A stretch of 64,000 nucleotides of DNA from Shouchella rhizosphaerae (GCF_900142675.1 NZ_FRBS01000004.1:1-64000); one strand, 5' to 3'; counted from the stretch's first letter, positions 26,242-34,600 are shown. The notes: generated from the sequence alone by a model not told the origin. Numbers and translations: made by a program.

Positions 26242-27138
26242 ATGTTTGATTGCATCATTATAGGAGGAGGCCCAGCTGGGCTAAACGCAGCACTTGTACT
26301 AGGTAGAGCGAAACGAAAGGTACTGCTATTGGATGAAAACAAACCACGGAATGCCGTCACCCATGCATCACATGGTTTTCTAACTAGAGACGGGATCAAA
26401 CCGAGCGCGTTTAAAGAAGCAGCATACGCCGATTTAAGAAAATATCCAAATATAGAGTGGGCACAAGTACGCGTAGGCGCAATGACAAAAGAACAAGGCG
26501 GCTTTTCTGTGCAAACAGAAACGAAGGAAACGTATCACGCACGGAAAATCTTGCTTGCCACAGGTTTAAAAGATCAATTGCCAGATATAGCAGGAATTGA
26601 GTCATTTTACGGCTCGAGCTTATTCCCGTGTCCATTTTGTGATGGCTGGGAATTACGCGATCGTCCCCTTGTCGTCATTTGTGAAGATGAGCGCGTCCTC
26701 CACTTAGGAAAACTCATCTGGAACTGGAGCAAAAACTTAGTCATTTGCACAAATGGCCAGCGCTTTTTAACGGATGAGCAGAAAACTGCGTTTCTAGCCA
26801 ACGGCATCAAGGTGATCGAAGAAGAAATCGCGGCCCTCGAAGGAGAAGACGGCCAACTAGAGAACATTCGCTTTGCCGATGGCCAAGAAATCAACAGAGA
26901 GGGCGGCTTTGTGGCAGTCGATTTGCAGCAAGCTGCATCCTTTGGGGAAGCCCTTGGCTGCACATACAACGAGCAAGGCGGCATCAAAACCGATCCGTTT
27001 GGCAGAACAAGCGTCGCAGGTGTTTACGCTAGCGGCGATACTACCTTTAACGGGCCACAGCAACTGATTTTAGCGGCAGCAGAAGGCAGCAAAGTTGGGG
27101 CAGGCATCGTAATTGATTTGGTTGATGAAGAGTTTTAA
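26242..27138 (+). CDS. thioredoxin reductase-like FAD/NAD(P) oxidoreductase
   Basis: 298 residues. FAD motif GGGPAGLNAALVLG near residue 8, a redox-active C130-x2-C133 pair in FPCPFCDG, and the C-terminal FAD motif GVYASGDTT. Shorter than classical TrxB, closer to single-domain-pair flavoproteins that reduce disulfides or quinone-like compounds. The second nucleotide-binding motif is weak (VVICEDERVLHLG), so NAD(P)H use is not certain. Ribosome site AAAGGAG. Operon with the Rrf2 regulator. Confidence 0.85.
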   Translation: MFDCIIIGGGPAGLNAALVLGRAKRKVLLLDENKPRNAVTHASHGFLTRDGIKPSAFKEAAYADLRKYPNIEWAQVRVGAMTKEQGGFSVQTETKETYHARKILLATGLKDQLPDIAGIESFYGSSLFPCPFCDGWELRDRPLVVICEDERVLHLGKLIWNWSKNLVICTNGQRFLTDEQKTAFLANGIKVIEEEIAALEGEDGQLENIRFADGQEINREGGFVAVDLQQAASFGEALGCTYNEQGGIKTDPFGRTSVAGVYASGDTTFNGPQQLILAAAEGSKVGAGIVIDLVDEEF

Positions 27139-27309
27139 TGAGTGGACAAGGTCCTTTCCAGAAAATGACTTGAAGCATTGCTTATGGAACAAACAAAATG
27201 GGCAGTGCACGTAAATATCTGGATATGACCGAATACCTTGAATGGCTGAAACAATAACTAGTCCAGCATGACATCGTTGTGTTACGCACAATAGGCTTTA
27301 CATGGAGTG

Positions 27310-27382
27310 ACGGGCGTGATCACCTTTCGTGTGATGCGAATCTTTCTACACACTCGCCCCTTCGCATTCACATCACGCCCGT
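27310..27382. repeat. long interrupted palindrome in a gene-free gap
   Basis: ACGGGCGTGAT (27310-27320) pairs perfectly with ATCACGCCCGT (27372-27382). Inside it GTGATGCGAA (27331-27340) pairs with TTCGCATTCAC (27361-27371) with one bulged base. Loop of 20 bases. No T tract, so not a simple terminator. The rest of the gap 27139-27537 shows nothing I can name. Confidence 0.7.
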
Positions 27383-27537
27383 AGAGGCTCCGTGTTCAAG
27401 CTGATTCCTTCGTGTTAAGCCGAGGTTGAATTTACACATAAATTTGGCTTGATCAATCAACAAAAGTAGAAATAAACCTGTTTGTTTTCGCATTTATCAA
27501 TCTAGTATAGTCACTGCACCTGCTATTTTACTGTGAA

Positions 27538-27768
27538 TCAAGTACAGCATTCAGTAGCGTCATTCACTGCATCTTCTTGGATGAAGATTTTACCATCTCT
27601 CGTTTCGTAAGGGATATTATTGTCTTCAAGTCTTTGTAAATGTTCTGGTATATCCTCGCTCCCCCAATTAACGTTAAATTCTCCTGTATATTTTCCTTGC
27701 TGTTGACAAGCACTCATTGAGATCGCAGTGAGAACCAAGCAACTAAAAATTATTATTTTTCTTTTCAT
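27538..27768 (-). CDS. small lipoprotein of unknown function
   Basis: 76 residues. Signal peptide MKRKIIIFSCLVLTA with lipobox SMSAC gives a mature lipoprotein starting at Cys21, about 56 residues long, with two adjacent cysteines near the C terminus (ECCT). GGGTG lies 11 bases upstream of ATG, a weak ribosome site. The mature part (IPEHLQRLEDNNIPYETRDGKIFI) resembles small substrate-like domains found in extracytoplasmic Bacillus lipoproteins but I cannot name the family. Confidence 0.65.
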   Translation of the reverse strand: MKRKIIIFSCLVLTAISMSACQQQGKYTGEFNVNWGSEDIPEHLQRLEDNNIPYETRDGKIFIQEDAVNDATECCT

Positions 27769-27847
27769 CTAGTCAAACACCCTTTCTTCCAGCTGTTTGG
27801 ACAACATTCTTCCTCACCCTGTACCCTTTTTCTCTCTTTAATTGTAC

Positions 27848-27897
27848 AAAAAAGCCTGTCGACTGTCTCAATAAAACCGAGACATTGTCAACAGGCT
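27848..27897 (-). terminator. terminator of pdaA
   Basis: Minus-strand stem AGCCTGTtgac-TGTCTC-loop-GAGACA-ACAGGCT followed by TTTTTTG. Outer (27853-27859 / 27891-27897) and inner (27864-27869 / 27879-27884) arms both pair. Confidence 0.8.
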
Positions 27898-27938
27898 GAA
27901 TTGCTTTTGCACCAAATGTTAATTGAGCGGTACATCGT

Positions 27939-28718
27939 CTAAGGCATAGGAGAATGTAACGACAATTCGTCTAAACTGCGGAACGTGTAGCCTTGGCGCC
28001 GGCATTCATCAATGATATCAGGCAATGCTTCGGCATTATCAGGCGATACGGCGTGGATTAACATAATTGCTCCAGGGTGGATTCGTTTCATCACTTGGTC
28101 AAAGGCATACTTTCCGCCCTTTTGTTTATCGACTTCCCAATCTTTATACGCAAGGGACCAAAATACATTCGTATAGCCAAGCTCCTTTGACTTCATGAGC
28201 GTCCGCTCACTAAATTCCCCTCTTGGTGGCCGTAAATAGCGCATCTCCGTCTCGCCTGTTATTTCAGTAAACAATGTTTTCACGTCGTCGAGTTCAGCCG
28301 CTAGCTTGGCATCGCTTGTTTGTGGCAAACTCGGATGGTGGTATGAATGGTTGCCGACAATGTGCCCTTCCGCCACCATTCGTTTCACAAGCTCTGGCGC
28401 TGTTTTTAAATAATGGCCTGTCACAAAAAAAGCGCCTGTAACCTGTTTTTCTTTTAACACGTCAAGGACTTTTTCGGTATAGCCGTTCTCATACCCGTTG
28501 TCAAATGTTAAATATAAAGACTTGCTGTCCCGGTCGCCAATAAAGTAACCATCAGCTTGCTCTAACAGCTCTTTGTACAATGGTTCTGTATCTACAGGCG
28601 TGTGGGCTGGAGCCGGTTTGTAACTCCAATTGTATGTTTTGTTTTCATACCCGAGCGCAAATGAAGTTTGCCCAATGATAATGGAAAGCGAAAGCAGTAA
28701 ACAAAGTGCATTTTTCAT
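27939..28718 (-). CDS. pdaA: polysaccharide deacetylase PdaA (spore cortex muramic delta-lactam)
   Basis: 259 residues with an N-terminal signal peptide (cleavage near residue 23). NodB-type deacetylase with the PdaA-specific motif TFDNGYENGYT in place of TFDDG, metal-binding HSYHHP, and LRPPRGEFS. PdaA de-N-acetylates muramic acid so that it can cyclise to muramic lactam in the spore cortex, needed for germination hydrolases. Length and sequence match B. subtilis PdaA. Monocistronic, own terminator. Confidence 0.93.
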   Translation of the reverse strand: MKNALCLLLSLSIIIGQTSFALGYENKTYNWSYKPAPAHTPVDTEPLYKELLEQADGYFIGDRDSKSLYLTFDNGYENGYTEKVLDVLKEKQVTGAFFVTGHYLKTAPELVKRMVAEGHIVGNHSYHHPSLPQTSDAKLAAELDDVKTLFTEITGETEMRYLRPPRGEFSERTLMKSKELGYTNVFWSLAYKDWEVDKQKGGKYAFDQVMKRIHPGAIMLIHAVSPDNAEALPDIIDECRRQGYTFRSLDELSLHSPMP

Positions 28719-28857
28719 ACGTTTCTCCCTTTCATATGTTTATCCGTAGCTTCCGTCAGCAGAAAGGCTTTTATGCGTTCTTTTTTGTTGCATGTTTTAA
28801 TGGGCTATGGTTTCATTAGCATGATGCTGTTTTTGCGATCAACTAGGAGGATGCTAA

Positions 28858-29679
28858 ATGTTTAACTGGAAAAATGTTTTTCGAGGTGCCGCTATGGGCA
28901 TCACCGAACTTGTGCCAGGTGTGAGCGCGAGCACGATTGCTATGCTTTTGGGCATTTATGAAAAGTTGCTTCAAGCGATTAGCGACTTGACGACAGGCCA
29001 TATAAAACGTGCTTTTCGCTTTTTAGTCCCACTCGGCATTGGCATGGTAGCTGCTGTTGCTTTATTCGTGAAAATCATAGAATATTTGCTTCATGTACAT
29101 AATCAACCGATGATGTTTTTATTTGCTGGGCTCGTTCTTGGTATTTTGCCGTTTTTATGGCGCTCTGCCCATGCTGAAACGAAACATTCGTTTAACCCCC
29201 TCCATTATGTGTTGATGATTGGGGCATTTGTGCTTATTGCCATGACCAGTTTTGTCGGCGAATCAAACCAGGCAGTGATGGAAAACCTTTCATTGCCAGA
29301 CTATATTTATTTATTTTTTTCAGGCTGGCTGGCAAGTACTGCCCTTGTGCTGCCTGGCATTAGTGGCTCGCTCGTTTTTTTAATTCTAGGCGTGTACCAT
29401 ACAGCGATTGCTGCACTCTCGACTATTAATATCCCTGTTATTATCACAATTGGCTGTGGCGTTGGCCTTGGGCTGCTTGTGACAAGCCGGCTCGTCCGTT
29501 TCTTTCTTAAAACGTATACGCAAGCAACCTATTCGCTCATGATTGGGCTTGTTGCCGGTTCTCTTATTGTTATTGTTCCAACTGAGTTGCCTGGGACATT
29601 CCTCTATTGGCTTGTCTCGATTATGGCTCTTTTGTTTGGCCTTGTGACTGCCTTAACGTTTGGGAAAGCAGAGCGTTGA
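28858..29679 (+). CDS. popT: DUF368 membrane protein, PopT-type polyprenyl-phosphate transporter
   Basis: 273 residues, about eight membrane helices and two related half-repeats each with a Gly/Pro-rich motif (LVPGVSASTIAMLLGIYE near 18-36 and LPGISGSLVFLILGVY near 164-180). DUF368 proteins have been identified as C55-isoprenyl phosphate flippases that return the lipid carrier for cell-wall synthesis, with a reported importance at alkaline pH. Ribosome site AGGAGG. Followed by a strong terminator. The functional call rests on family knowledge. Confidence 0.85.
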   Translation: MFNWKNVFRGAAMGITELVPGVSASTIAMLLGIYEKLLQAISDLTTGHIKRAFRFLVPLGIGMVAAVALFVKIIEYLLHVHNQPMMFLFAGLVLGILPFLWRSAHAETKHSFNPLHYVLMIGAFVLIAMTSFVGESNQAVMENLSLPDYIYLFFSGWLASTALVLPGISGSLVFLILGVYHTAIAALSTINIPVIITIGCGVGLGLLVTSRLVRFFLKTYTQATYSLMIGLVAGSLIVIVPTELPGTFLYWLVSIMALLFGLVTALTFGKAER

Positions 29680-29711
29680 TAAACGGAAAACCGCTGTTTT
29701 CACAACCGTAC

Positions 29712-29748
29712 AAAAAGTACCTATCCACGATGGACAAGGTACTTTTTT
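29712..29748 (+). terminator. terminator after popT
   Basis: AAAAAGTACC (29712-29721) pairs with GGTACTTTTT (29738-29747), with an inner TCCA/TGGA stem, then T's. Confidence 0.85.
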
Positions 29749-29776
29749 GAATTGCGCATCAATTTGTTTAAAATGT

Positions 29777-29805
29777 TTGACGTTCGCAATTAATTGCCCT
29801 AAAAT
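29777..29805 (+). promoter_or_regulatory. sigma-A promoter of the CNNM/CorC gene
   Basis: TTGACG (29777-29782), 17 bp, TAAAAT (29800-29805). It predicts a transcript starting near 29812 and a ~285-nt untranslated leader. Confidence 0.75.
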
Positions 29806-29811
29806 GAAAGT

Positions 29812-30097
29812 AGTTTATGCGAGAGCGGGGTGATTCGATGGTGGAGAGTACAAAGTAGATAGAAAAACGGTATCGTGCGTACATGCCGTTTGGAACTTCT
29901 CGATTGCTTTCCAATCGGGTCGGGCTTCCGCTATTCTTGCGAAACCATCTACCACTTAAAAGTAATTGTGTACGCAGCTAGCCTTTCATAGGCAAACCGT
30001 TAGAATTGCGCGTTGCCCTCTGGTTCCAAACTAGGAAACGTTATTCCTAATTTGAAGGACACACAGGAGGTGACTCCCTCTTATACGAGGGGAATAT
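29812..30097 (+). promoter_or_regulatory. long structured leader, candidate riboswitch or attenuator of unknown class
   Basis: Predicted pairings seen by eye: hairpin AAACGGTAT/ATGCCGTTT (29865-29873/29883-29891); hairpin CTCGATT/AATCGGG (29899-29905/29913-29919); closing stem GATGGT/ACCATC (29837-29842/29944-29949) or, exclusively, GTAGAT/ATCTAC; a 7-bp loop interaction TGCGTAC (29876-29882) with GTACGCA (29970-29976); hairpin AAAcTAGGAA/TTCCTAaTTT (30028-30037/30044-30053). The ribosome site GAGGGG (30087-30092) can pair with CCCTC (30076-30080), which can also pair with an orphan AGGAGG (30065-30070). A six-codon frame MVESTK (29838-29858) has a good ribosome site. It does not match the M-box, yybP-ykoY, T-box or ydaO consensus I know. 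Confidence 0.6.
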
Positions 30098-31465
30098 TTG
30101 GACATACAACAGGGATTAAGCTTACTGGCGGTCGCCATTCTTATTGCGTTAACCGCTTTCTTCGTAGCATCTGAATTTGCGATTGTAAAAATACGTAGCA
30201 CACAGCTTGAACCGCACCTTGCTACAGGCAAAAAGTCGGCGATTTACGCTAAAAAAGTGACTTCCAACTTGGATGAATACCTTTCTGCCTGCCAGCTTGG
30301 AATTACAATTACTGCCCTAGGGATCGGCCGCCTTGCAGAGCCGACTTTTGAACAAATGCTCCACCCCTTCTTTGAAGATGTGGTGCCCGCTTCGGCAGTA
30401 ACTTCATTATCGATTGCGGTTTCATTTCTTTTTGCGACATTTTTGCATGTTGTCATTGGGGAATTGGCTCCGAAGACCATCGCTATCCAAAGAGCTGAGC
30501 AGGTTACTCTTCTTTTTGCGCGGCCGCTTGTATGGTTTTACCGTATGCTTTTCCCATTAATTTGGAGTTTGAATGGCTCAGCCCGCCTTTTAATAAAAAT
30601 GTTAGGCTTCAAGCCAATGTCAGAACATGAAGTGACGCATACAGAAGAAGAGCTGCGCCTCATCATTTCCGACAGTTACAAAGGCGGCGAAATCAATCAA
30701 TCCGAGTTTAAATATGTAAGCAAAATTTTTGACTTTGACGACCGGATTGCTAAAGAAATCATGGTTCCAAGGACGGAAATTTCTGCAATTTCAATTGAAG
30801 ACTCGCTTGAAGACAACTTAGCGATCATGCGGGAAGAAAAGTTTACCCGCTATCCAGTTGTAAACGGCGATAAGGATCATATTCTCGGAATCGTAAATGT
30901 ACGGGAAGTTTTATCGGACATCGTCGCCCCTGATGTGACAGAAGAGATAAAGCTTGAAAATTATATTCGTCCAGTCATTAGCGTGATTGAATCTATTCCT
31001 GTTAATGACCTGCTTGTCGAAATGCAAAAGAAACAAACGCATATGGCGATTTTGTACGATGAATATGGGGGAACCGCAGGGCTTATTACAGCGGAAGATA
31101 TCATCGAAGAAATTGTTGGCGAAATTCGCGATGAATTTGATGTGGAGGAAGATCCACTCATAAGCAAAATTGACGAGGATCATTATTTACTTGACGGCAA
31201 AACGCTGATTTCAGAGGTCAACAAACTTTTACATGTCGAGATTAGCGAAGAAGATGTTGACACAATTGGCGGCTGGCTCTTAACGGAGAAATACGACATT
31301 GCAGTCGGCGAAACGCTCACGTTCGGGCCTTATGTGTTTGCGGTTAAAGCTTTTGACGGGCGTCAGATTAAACAAATCGAAGTCTTAAAAAAGGACGAAG
31401 AAAACCGTTTTAAAAAGGACGAAGAAGAACGTTTCGACCCCCCGTATGAAGCGTCTGGCTCCTAA
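30098..31465 (+). CDS. CNNM/CorC-family membrane transporter (DUF21-CBS-CorC)
   Basis: 455 residues. DUF21 transmembrane domain (about 1-190, three to four helices), a CBS pair (about 205-325, with VPRTEISAIS and DEYGGTAGLITAEDIIEEIVGEI) and a C-terminal CorC/HlyC domain (about 345-430). The family includes Mg2+ exporters such as B. subtilis YhdP (MpfA). TTG start at 30098, five bases after GAGGGG. Acidic/basic C-terminal tail has a repeated KKDEE block (EVLKKDEENRFKKDEEERF). The regulated-looking leader suggests control by an ion or metabolite. Confidence 0.9.
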   Translation: MDIQQGLSLLAVAILIALTAFFVASEFAIVKIRSTQLEPHLATGKKSAIYAKKVTSNLDEYLSACQLGITITALGIGRLAEPTFEQMLHPFFEDVVPASAVTSLSIAVSFLFATFLHVVIGELAPKTIAIQRAEQVTLLFARPLVWFYRMLFPLIWSLNGSARLLIKMLGFKPMSEHEVTHTEEELRLIISDSYKGGEINQSEFKYVSKIFDFDDRIAKEIMVPRTEISAISIEDSLEDNLAIMREEKFTRYPVVNGDKDHILGIVNVREVLSDIVAPDVTEEIKLENYIRPVISVIESIPVNDLLVEMQKKQTHMAILYDEYGGTAGLITAEDIIEEIVGEIRDEFDVEEDPLISKIDEDHYLLDGKTLISEVNKLLHVEISEEDVDTIGGWLLTEKYDIAVGETLTFGPYVFAVKAFDGRQIKQIEVLKKDEENRFKKDEEERFDPPYEASGS

Positions 31466-31560
31466 TAAATCTATCAATCTAAATGGCTTGTTGCGAGGAT
31501 GAAAGCAGCCGTATATGAAATGACGAGCAACGTTTTCGTGCTTTCCAACACTCTTGCAAA

Positions 31561-31602
31561 AAGCGAGGCAAACGACACACTTTGGTGCGTTTGCCTTTTT
31601 TC
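31561..31602. terminator. terminator between the CNNM gene and the phosphatase gene
   Basis: AGGCAAACG (31566-31574) and CGTTTGCCT (31588-31596) with T's after; between convergent genes. Confidence 0.75.
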
Positions 31603-32250
31603 TTACAGCAAACCGTGCTTGGCTGTTAAATCGGCACGAACGGTTTCAAGGTGCGCTGTCCGGTTTGTGTAGTGAAGGAGGTAGCGTTCGTCTTCTTCTT
31701 TCCACTCAAGCAAAGTCACACTTGTATTGCCGATGACAAATGGACGTTCAAACGCAGCCCATTGTTCTCCAACTATAGCATACATAAGCAGACAGCTAAT
31801 AAAGCCACCATGCGAAACAAGAATGACCGACTCATCATCACGGTGTGCCTTTTTCAATTGACTGAGCAATGAATTACAGCGCTCTGTTAGCGCTTGGGCA
31901 GACTCTGTGCCATCGATTCCTGAAGCAATCAATGGCTTTCCTGTTGTTTCAGGGAAGCGATCCGCAATTTCAGAACGTGTCAACCCTTGCAGCGGGCCAA
32001 GATGGACTTCACGCAACAATTCCCATTTTCGCGGAGGGAGCTGCGTTTCTTCAGAAATGGCTTGTGCCGTATTAGCAGCCCGTGTTAGATCGCTTGTATA
32101 CAAATAATCAGCAGCAAGTGTTGTACAAAAACGTGCCACTGCTTGCGCTTGTTTTTCCCCAAGGTCCGATAGCGGAAAGTCCATTGACCCTTGGATTTTT
32201 CCTAGCCGATTCCCTTCTGATTCCCCGTGCCGTATCATATATAATTTCAT
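31603..32250 (-). CDS. histidine phosphatase (phosphoglycerate mutase-like) family protein
   Basis: 215 residues. The catalytic RHGE motif at 8-11 (IRHGESEGN) forms the phosphohistidine; the second His is in SHGGFI near residue 145. Probably a phosphatase (cobalamin biosynthesis alpha-ribazole phosphatase-like or broad-specificity PhoE-like) rather than a mutase. Start ATG 32250 with AAGGAGG five bases upstream; a longer frame is unsupported. Substrate unknown. Confidence 0.85.
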   Translation of the reverse strand: MKLYMIRHGESEGNRLGKIQGSMDFPLSDLGEKQAQAVARFCTTLAADYLYTSDLTRAANTAQAISEETQLPPRKWELLREVHLGPLQGLTRSEIADRFPETTGKPLIASGIDGTESAQALTERCNSLLSQLKKAHRDDESVILVSHGGFISCLLMYAIVGEQWAAFERPFVIGNTSVTLLEWKEEDERYLLHYTNRTAHLETVRADLTAKHGLL

Positions 32251-32418
32251 TGTATCCTCCTTGTTAGGGGCAGCTTCCATTGCCTCTATTCGCGCACTTG
32301 CGACATCATTTGCCTTGCACCGCAAGTGTACCAAACATGACGGCCATCCTCAATTGGTCTTTTTCTTTTAGCAAAGATGCGCTAAGATAGGAATGGACAT
32401 TTAAAGGAGATTGATGAA

Positions 32419-33528
32419 ATGAATGTGCAACAGACCATTGCCCCTCACACAGACCCGTGGGAAGCCTATAGGGATATCGAGCAATATGGCGAACTGACCC
32501 TTTCAAACATTGAAGTTACAACGACTACGCTATGCAACATGCGCTGTGAGCATTGCGCGGTCGGCTATACATTATCGCCAAAAGACCCAGACCCCCTCCC
32601 GCTTGATTTACTCATTCGGCGCCTAGATGAAATTCCCCGCCTCCGTGCGTTTAGCATTACAGGCGGCGAACCGATGATGAACATGAAGTCAGTGCGGGAA
32701 TATGTTGTCCCTTTGCTTAAATACGCACACGAACGTGGCGCCAAAACGCAAATCAATTCAAATTTGACGATGCCTCTTGAACGCTATGATCTGATCCTGC
32801 CCTATTTGGATGTCTTGCATATTTCTCACAACTACGGCAGTGTGGATGATTTTTCGCTCATCGGCTTTGCCCATTCAAAGCATAAACCGAAAGAAGAACA
32901 GCGCCATGCGATGTTTCAGCGAATGATTGAAAATGCCAAAGCGTTAACGGCAAGAGGCGTGATCGTTTCAGCTGAAACGATGCTAAATAAACGGACACTT
33001 CCCCATTTGGAGAACATCCATCAGCAAATTGTCGAAATGGGCTGCCAACGCCATGAAGTGCATCCGATGTATCCAAGCGACTTTGCCAGCAGTTTAGAAG
33101 TAGCGAGCTTGGATGAGATTAAATCAGGCATCCACCGCCTCCTTGATTGCCGCAATCAAAACGTTTGGATGCTCTTTGGCACACTGCCATTTTATCCTTG
33201 CAGCAACAACGAAGACGACTTGCAGCTTCAAAAACGACTGTACAGCGAACCGAATGTGACCGTCCGCAATGACCCCGATGGCCGGTCGCGCTTAAATGTA
33301 AACTTATTTAGCGGCGATATCATTGTCACTGATTTTGGCGACGTTCCTAAGCTTGGGAACATTCAAGACAGCCGTTTTGATGAAGCTTACGCCCGGTGGC
33401 GCGATTCAGCGATTAACCGTTCTCTCTCTTGCCATTGTCCTTCTGTGCAATGCTTAGGTCCGAATTTGCTTGTCAAAAACACCTATTACCGTGAAACCGA
33501 TTTTTCAAAACGATCTGCTCATTTTTAA
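32419..33528 (+). CDS. yfkAB: radical SAM protein YfkAB
   Basis: 369 residues. Radical SAM cluster C-x3-C-x2-C in CNMRCEHC (near residues 39-46), glycine-rich GGEP (near 81), and the C-terminal C-x-C-x4-C motif CHCPSVQC that defines the YfkAB family. Reaction unknown; the extra cysteine motif may hold a second cluster or be part of a modification site. In B. subtilis the gene was long annotated as two frames (yfkA, yfkB). Ribosome site AAAGGAG. Its 3' region holds a copy of the dispersed repeat before the terminator. Confidence 0.92.
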   Translation: MNVQQTIAPHTDPWEAYRDIEQYGELTLSNIEVTTTTLCNMRCEHCAVGYTLSPKDPDPLPLDLLIRRLDEIPRLRAFSITGGEPMMNMKSVREYVVPLLKYAHERGAKTQINSNLTMPLERYDLILPYLDVLHISHNYGSVDDFSLIGFAHSKHKPKEEQRHAMFQRMIENAKALTARGVIVSAETMLNKRTLPHLENIHQQIVEMGCQRHEVHPMYPSDFASSLEVASLDEIKSGIHRLLDCRNQNVWMLFGTLPFYPCSNNEDDLQLQKRLYSEPNVTVRNDPDGRSRLNVNLFSGDIIVTDFGDVPKLGNIQDSRFDEAYARWRDSAINRSLSCHCPSVQCLGPNLLVKNTYYRETDFSKRSAHF

Positions 33529-33556
33529 TTGGTGGAAATGAAGAGCGAAAACCACA

Positions 33557-33646
33557 CTCAGACTAAAAGAAACGCTTTAGACGAGGAGTGCAGTCGCAAG
33601 AATAGAACAGAGGTTTATGAGCCTAGGCAAACGCCGACGTATGCGA
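33557..33646 (+). repeat. dispersed 3'-UTR repeat, copy lacking the outer right end
   Basis: Starts CTCAGACTAAAAGAAACGCT, continues with GACGAGGAGTGCAG and GAATAGAAC and ends GACGTATGCG, the same blocks as the copy at 5820 (minus strand), but the last ~20 bp of the right inverted repeat are missing. It lies between the yfkAB stop and its terminator, touching the hairpin. Confidence 0.75.
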
Positions 33647-33690
33647 AAAGAACCCATGCCCTTGTTATGAAAGAGGCATGGGTTCTTTTT
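33647..33690. terminator. terminator of yfkAB (and yfkD)
   Basis: AAGAACCCATGCC (33648-33660) pairs with GGCATGGGTTCTT (33675-33687) then TTT; A tract on the other side, between convergent genes and overlapping the yfkD stop. Confidence 0.9.
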
Positions 33691-34492
33691 ATTTTGGTTG
33701 TGTAGAAGCCATAAACGTAAAAGAGATATTGTCTTGCACAGGAATCCAAGCACTAATGCCTTGCTCGGTTACATTCTTGACATCTAACCTCGGTTTTCCG
33801 CCTTTTATCGTTAAATACACTTCCCCATATGTGACATTTCCTTTTTCTTGGACGGCCGGAACATAGCCGTATAGGTAGCCAACTTGGCGTGATGGCACAT
33901 TGTATTTTTGGTTCTTTTTCGTCCCTTGGCCAACCACTGTATCAAAAGCAAGGGGCAAGCTTGTTTTCTCAGCGGCGCTAATCATCATCATCTTTTTGAC
34001 TGCCTCTCCGTTCGGTATTTTTGCGCTCAAGCCGCCTGTCACTTTTTTCTGTTGTTCTTGCAGGTAAGACATGCTCTTTGGTGCATTTCCGCCACGGTTG
34101 TCAATGTAATTTGTATTGACTTTTTGATACTCCCAATTGACTTCCGTTCCTTTTGATTGGTAAGCTAGAGGCCATTCTCCTAAGTAAATGGAAGCTCTCA
34201 TCGCAAATCCCAATTGCGGAAACTGGATCGACGACTCATTCATTAGCCGAATTAAATCTGGATTTTGAATTTGCTCTTCCGTTGACCGGAGCAATTGTTT
34301 GGCAAACTCGCTTGGCTGCAAATAAGGCAAGTCTTGTGTTGCATTTTTATATGTGTTTTCTTTAGAAATGGATAAGACAGAGTCAGGAATTTTAAAAGAT
34401 GTTTGTTCAGGCTCATTTGCTTCCGACTTTCCGTACGCAGGAGCCGTGATTGCCAACATAAAAGCCAACAATAAAAGCGCAATTCGTTTCAT
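33689..34492 (-). CDS. yfkD: YfkD family exported protein
   Basis: 267 residues with a signal peptide (MKRIALLLLAFMLAITAPAYG). Recognised as the Bacillus YfkD family by length, context (yfkA-yfkD order as in B. subtilis) and sequence such as IPDSVLSISKENTYKNATQDLPYLQPS. Function unknown; probably acts outside the membrane. ATG 34492 follows GAAGGAGG. The final residues are encoded inside the shared terminator stem. Confidence 0.83.
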   Translation of the reverse strand: MKRIALLLLAFMLAITAPAYGKSEANEPEQTSFKIPDSVLSISKENTYKNATQDLPYLQPSEFAKQLLRSTEEQIQNPDLIRLMNESSIQFPQLGFAMRASIYLGEWPLAYQSKGTEVNWEYQKVNTNYIDNRGGNAPKSMSYLQEQQKKVTGGLSAKIPNGEAVKKMMMISAAEKTSLPLAFDTVVGQGTKKNQKYNVPSRQVGYLYGYVPAVQEKGNVTYGEVYLTIKGGKPRLDVKNVTEQGISAWIPVQDNISFTFMASTQPK

Positions 34493-34563
34493 AAGAAGTA
34501 CCCTCCTTCTATCGTTTGTAAAGGTATTGTTTGACATCTCTTTTCGTTTTATCCATCAAAGCC

Positions 34564-34600
34564 ATAAAAAAAACAGCAGCATATCGCTGCTGCTGTTTTT
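34564..34600 (-). terminator. terminator of the YtxH-like gene
   Basis: AACAGCAGC (34572-34580) and GCTGCTGTT (34589-34597) with A/T tracts; on the minus strand followed by TTTTTTTT. Confidence 0.75.

Noticed and set aside
29812-30097. M-box, yybP-ykoY, T-box or ydaO riboswitch
   Set aside because: None of the conserved core sequences I know for these classes is present in the leader.
31475-31560. possible seventh copy of the dispersed repeat after the CNNM gene
   Set aside because: Only scattered short matches (AGGATG, GAGCAACG); no terminal inverted repeats and no consistent alignment.
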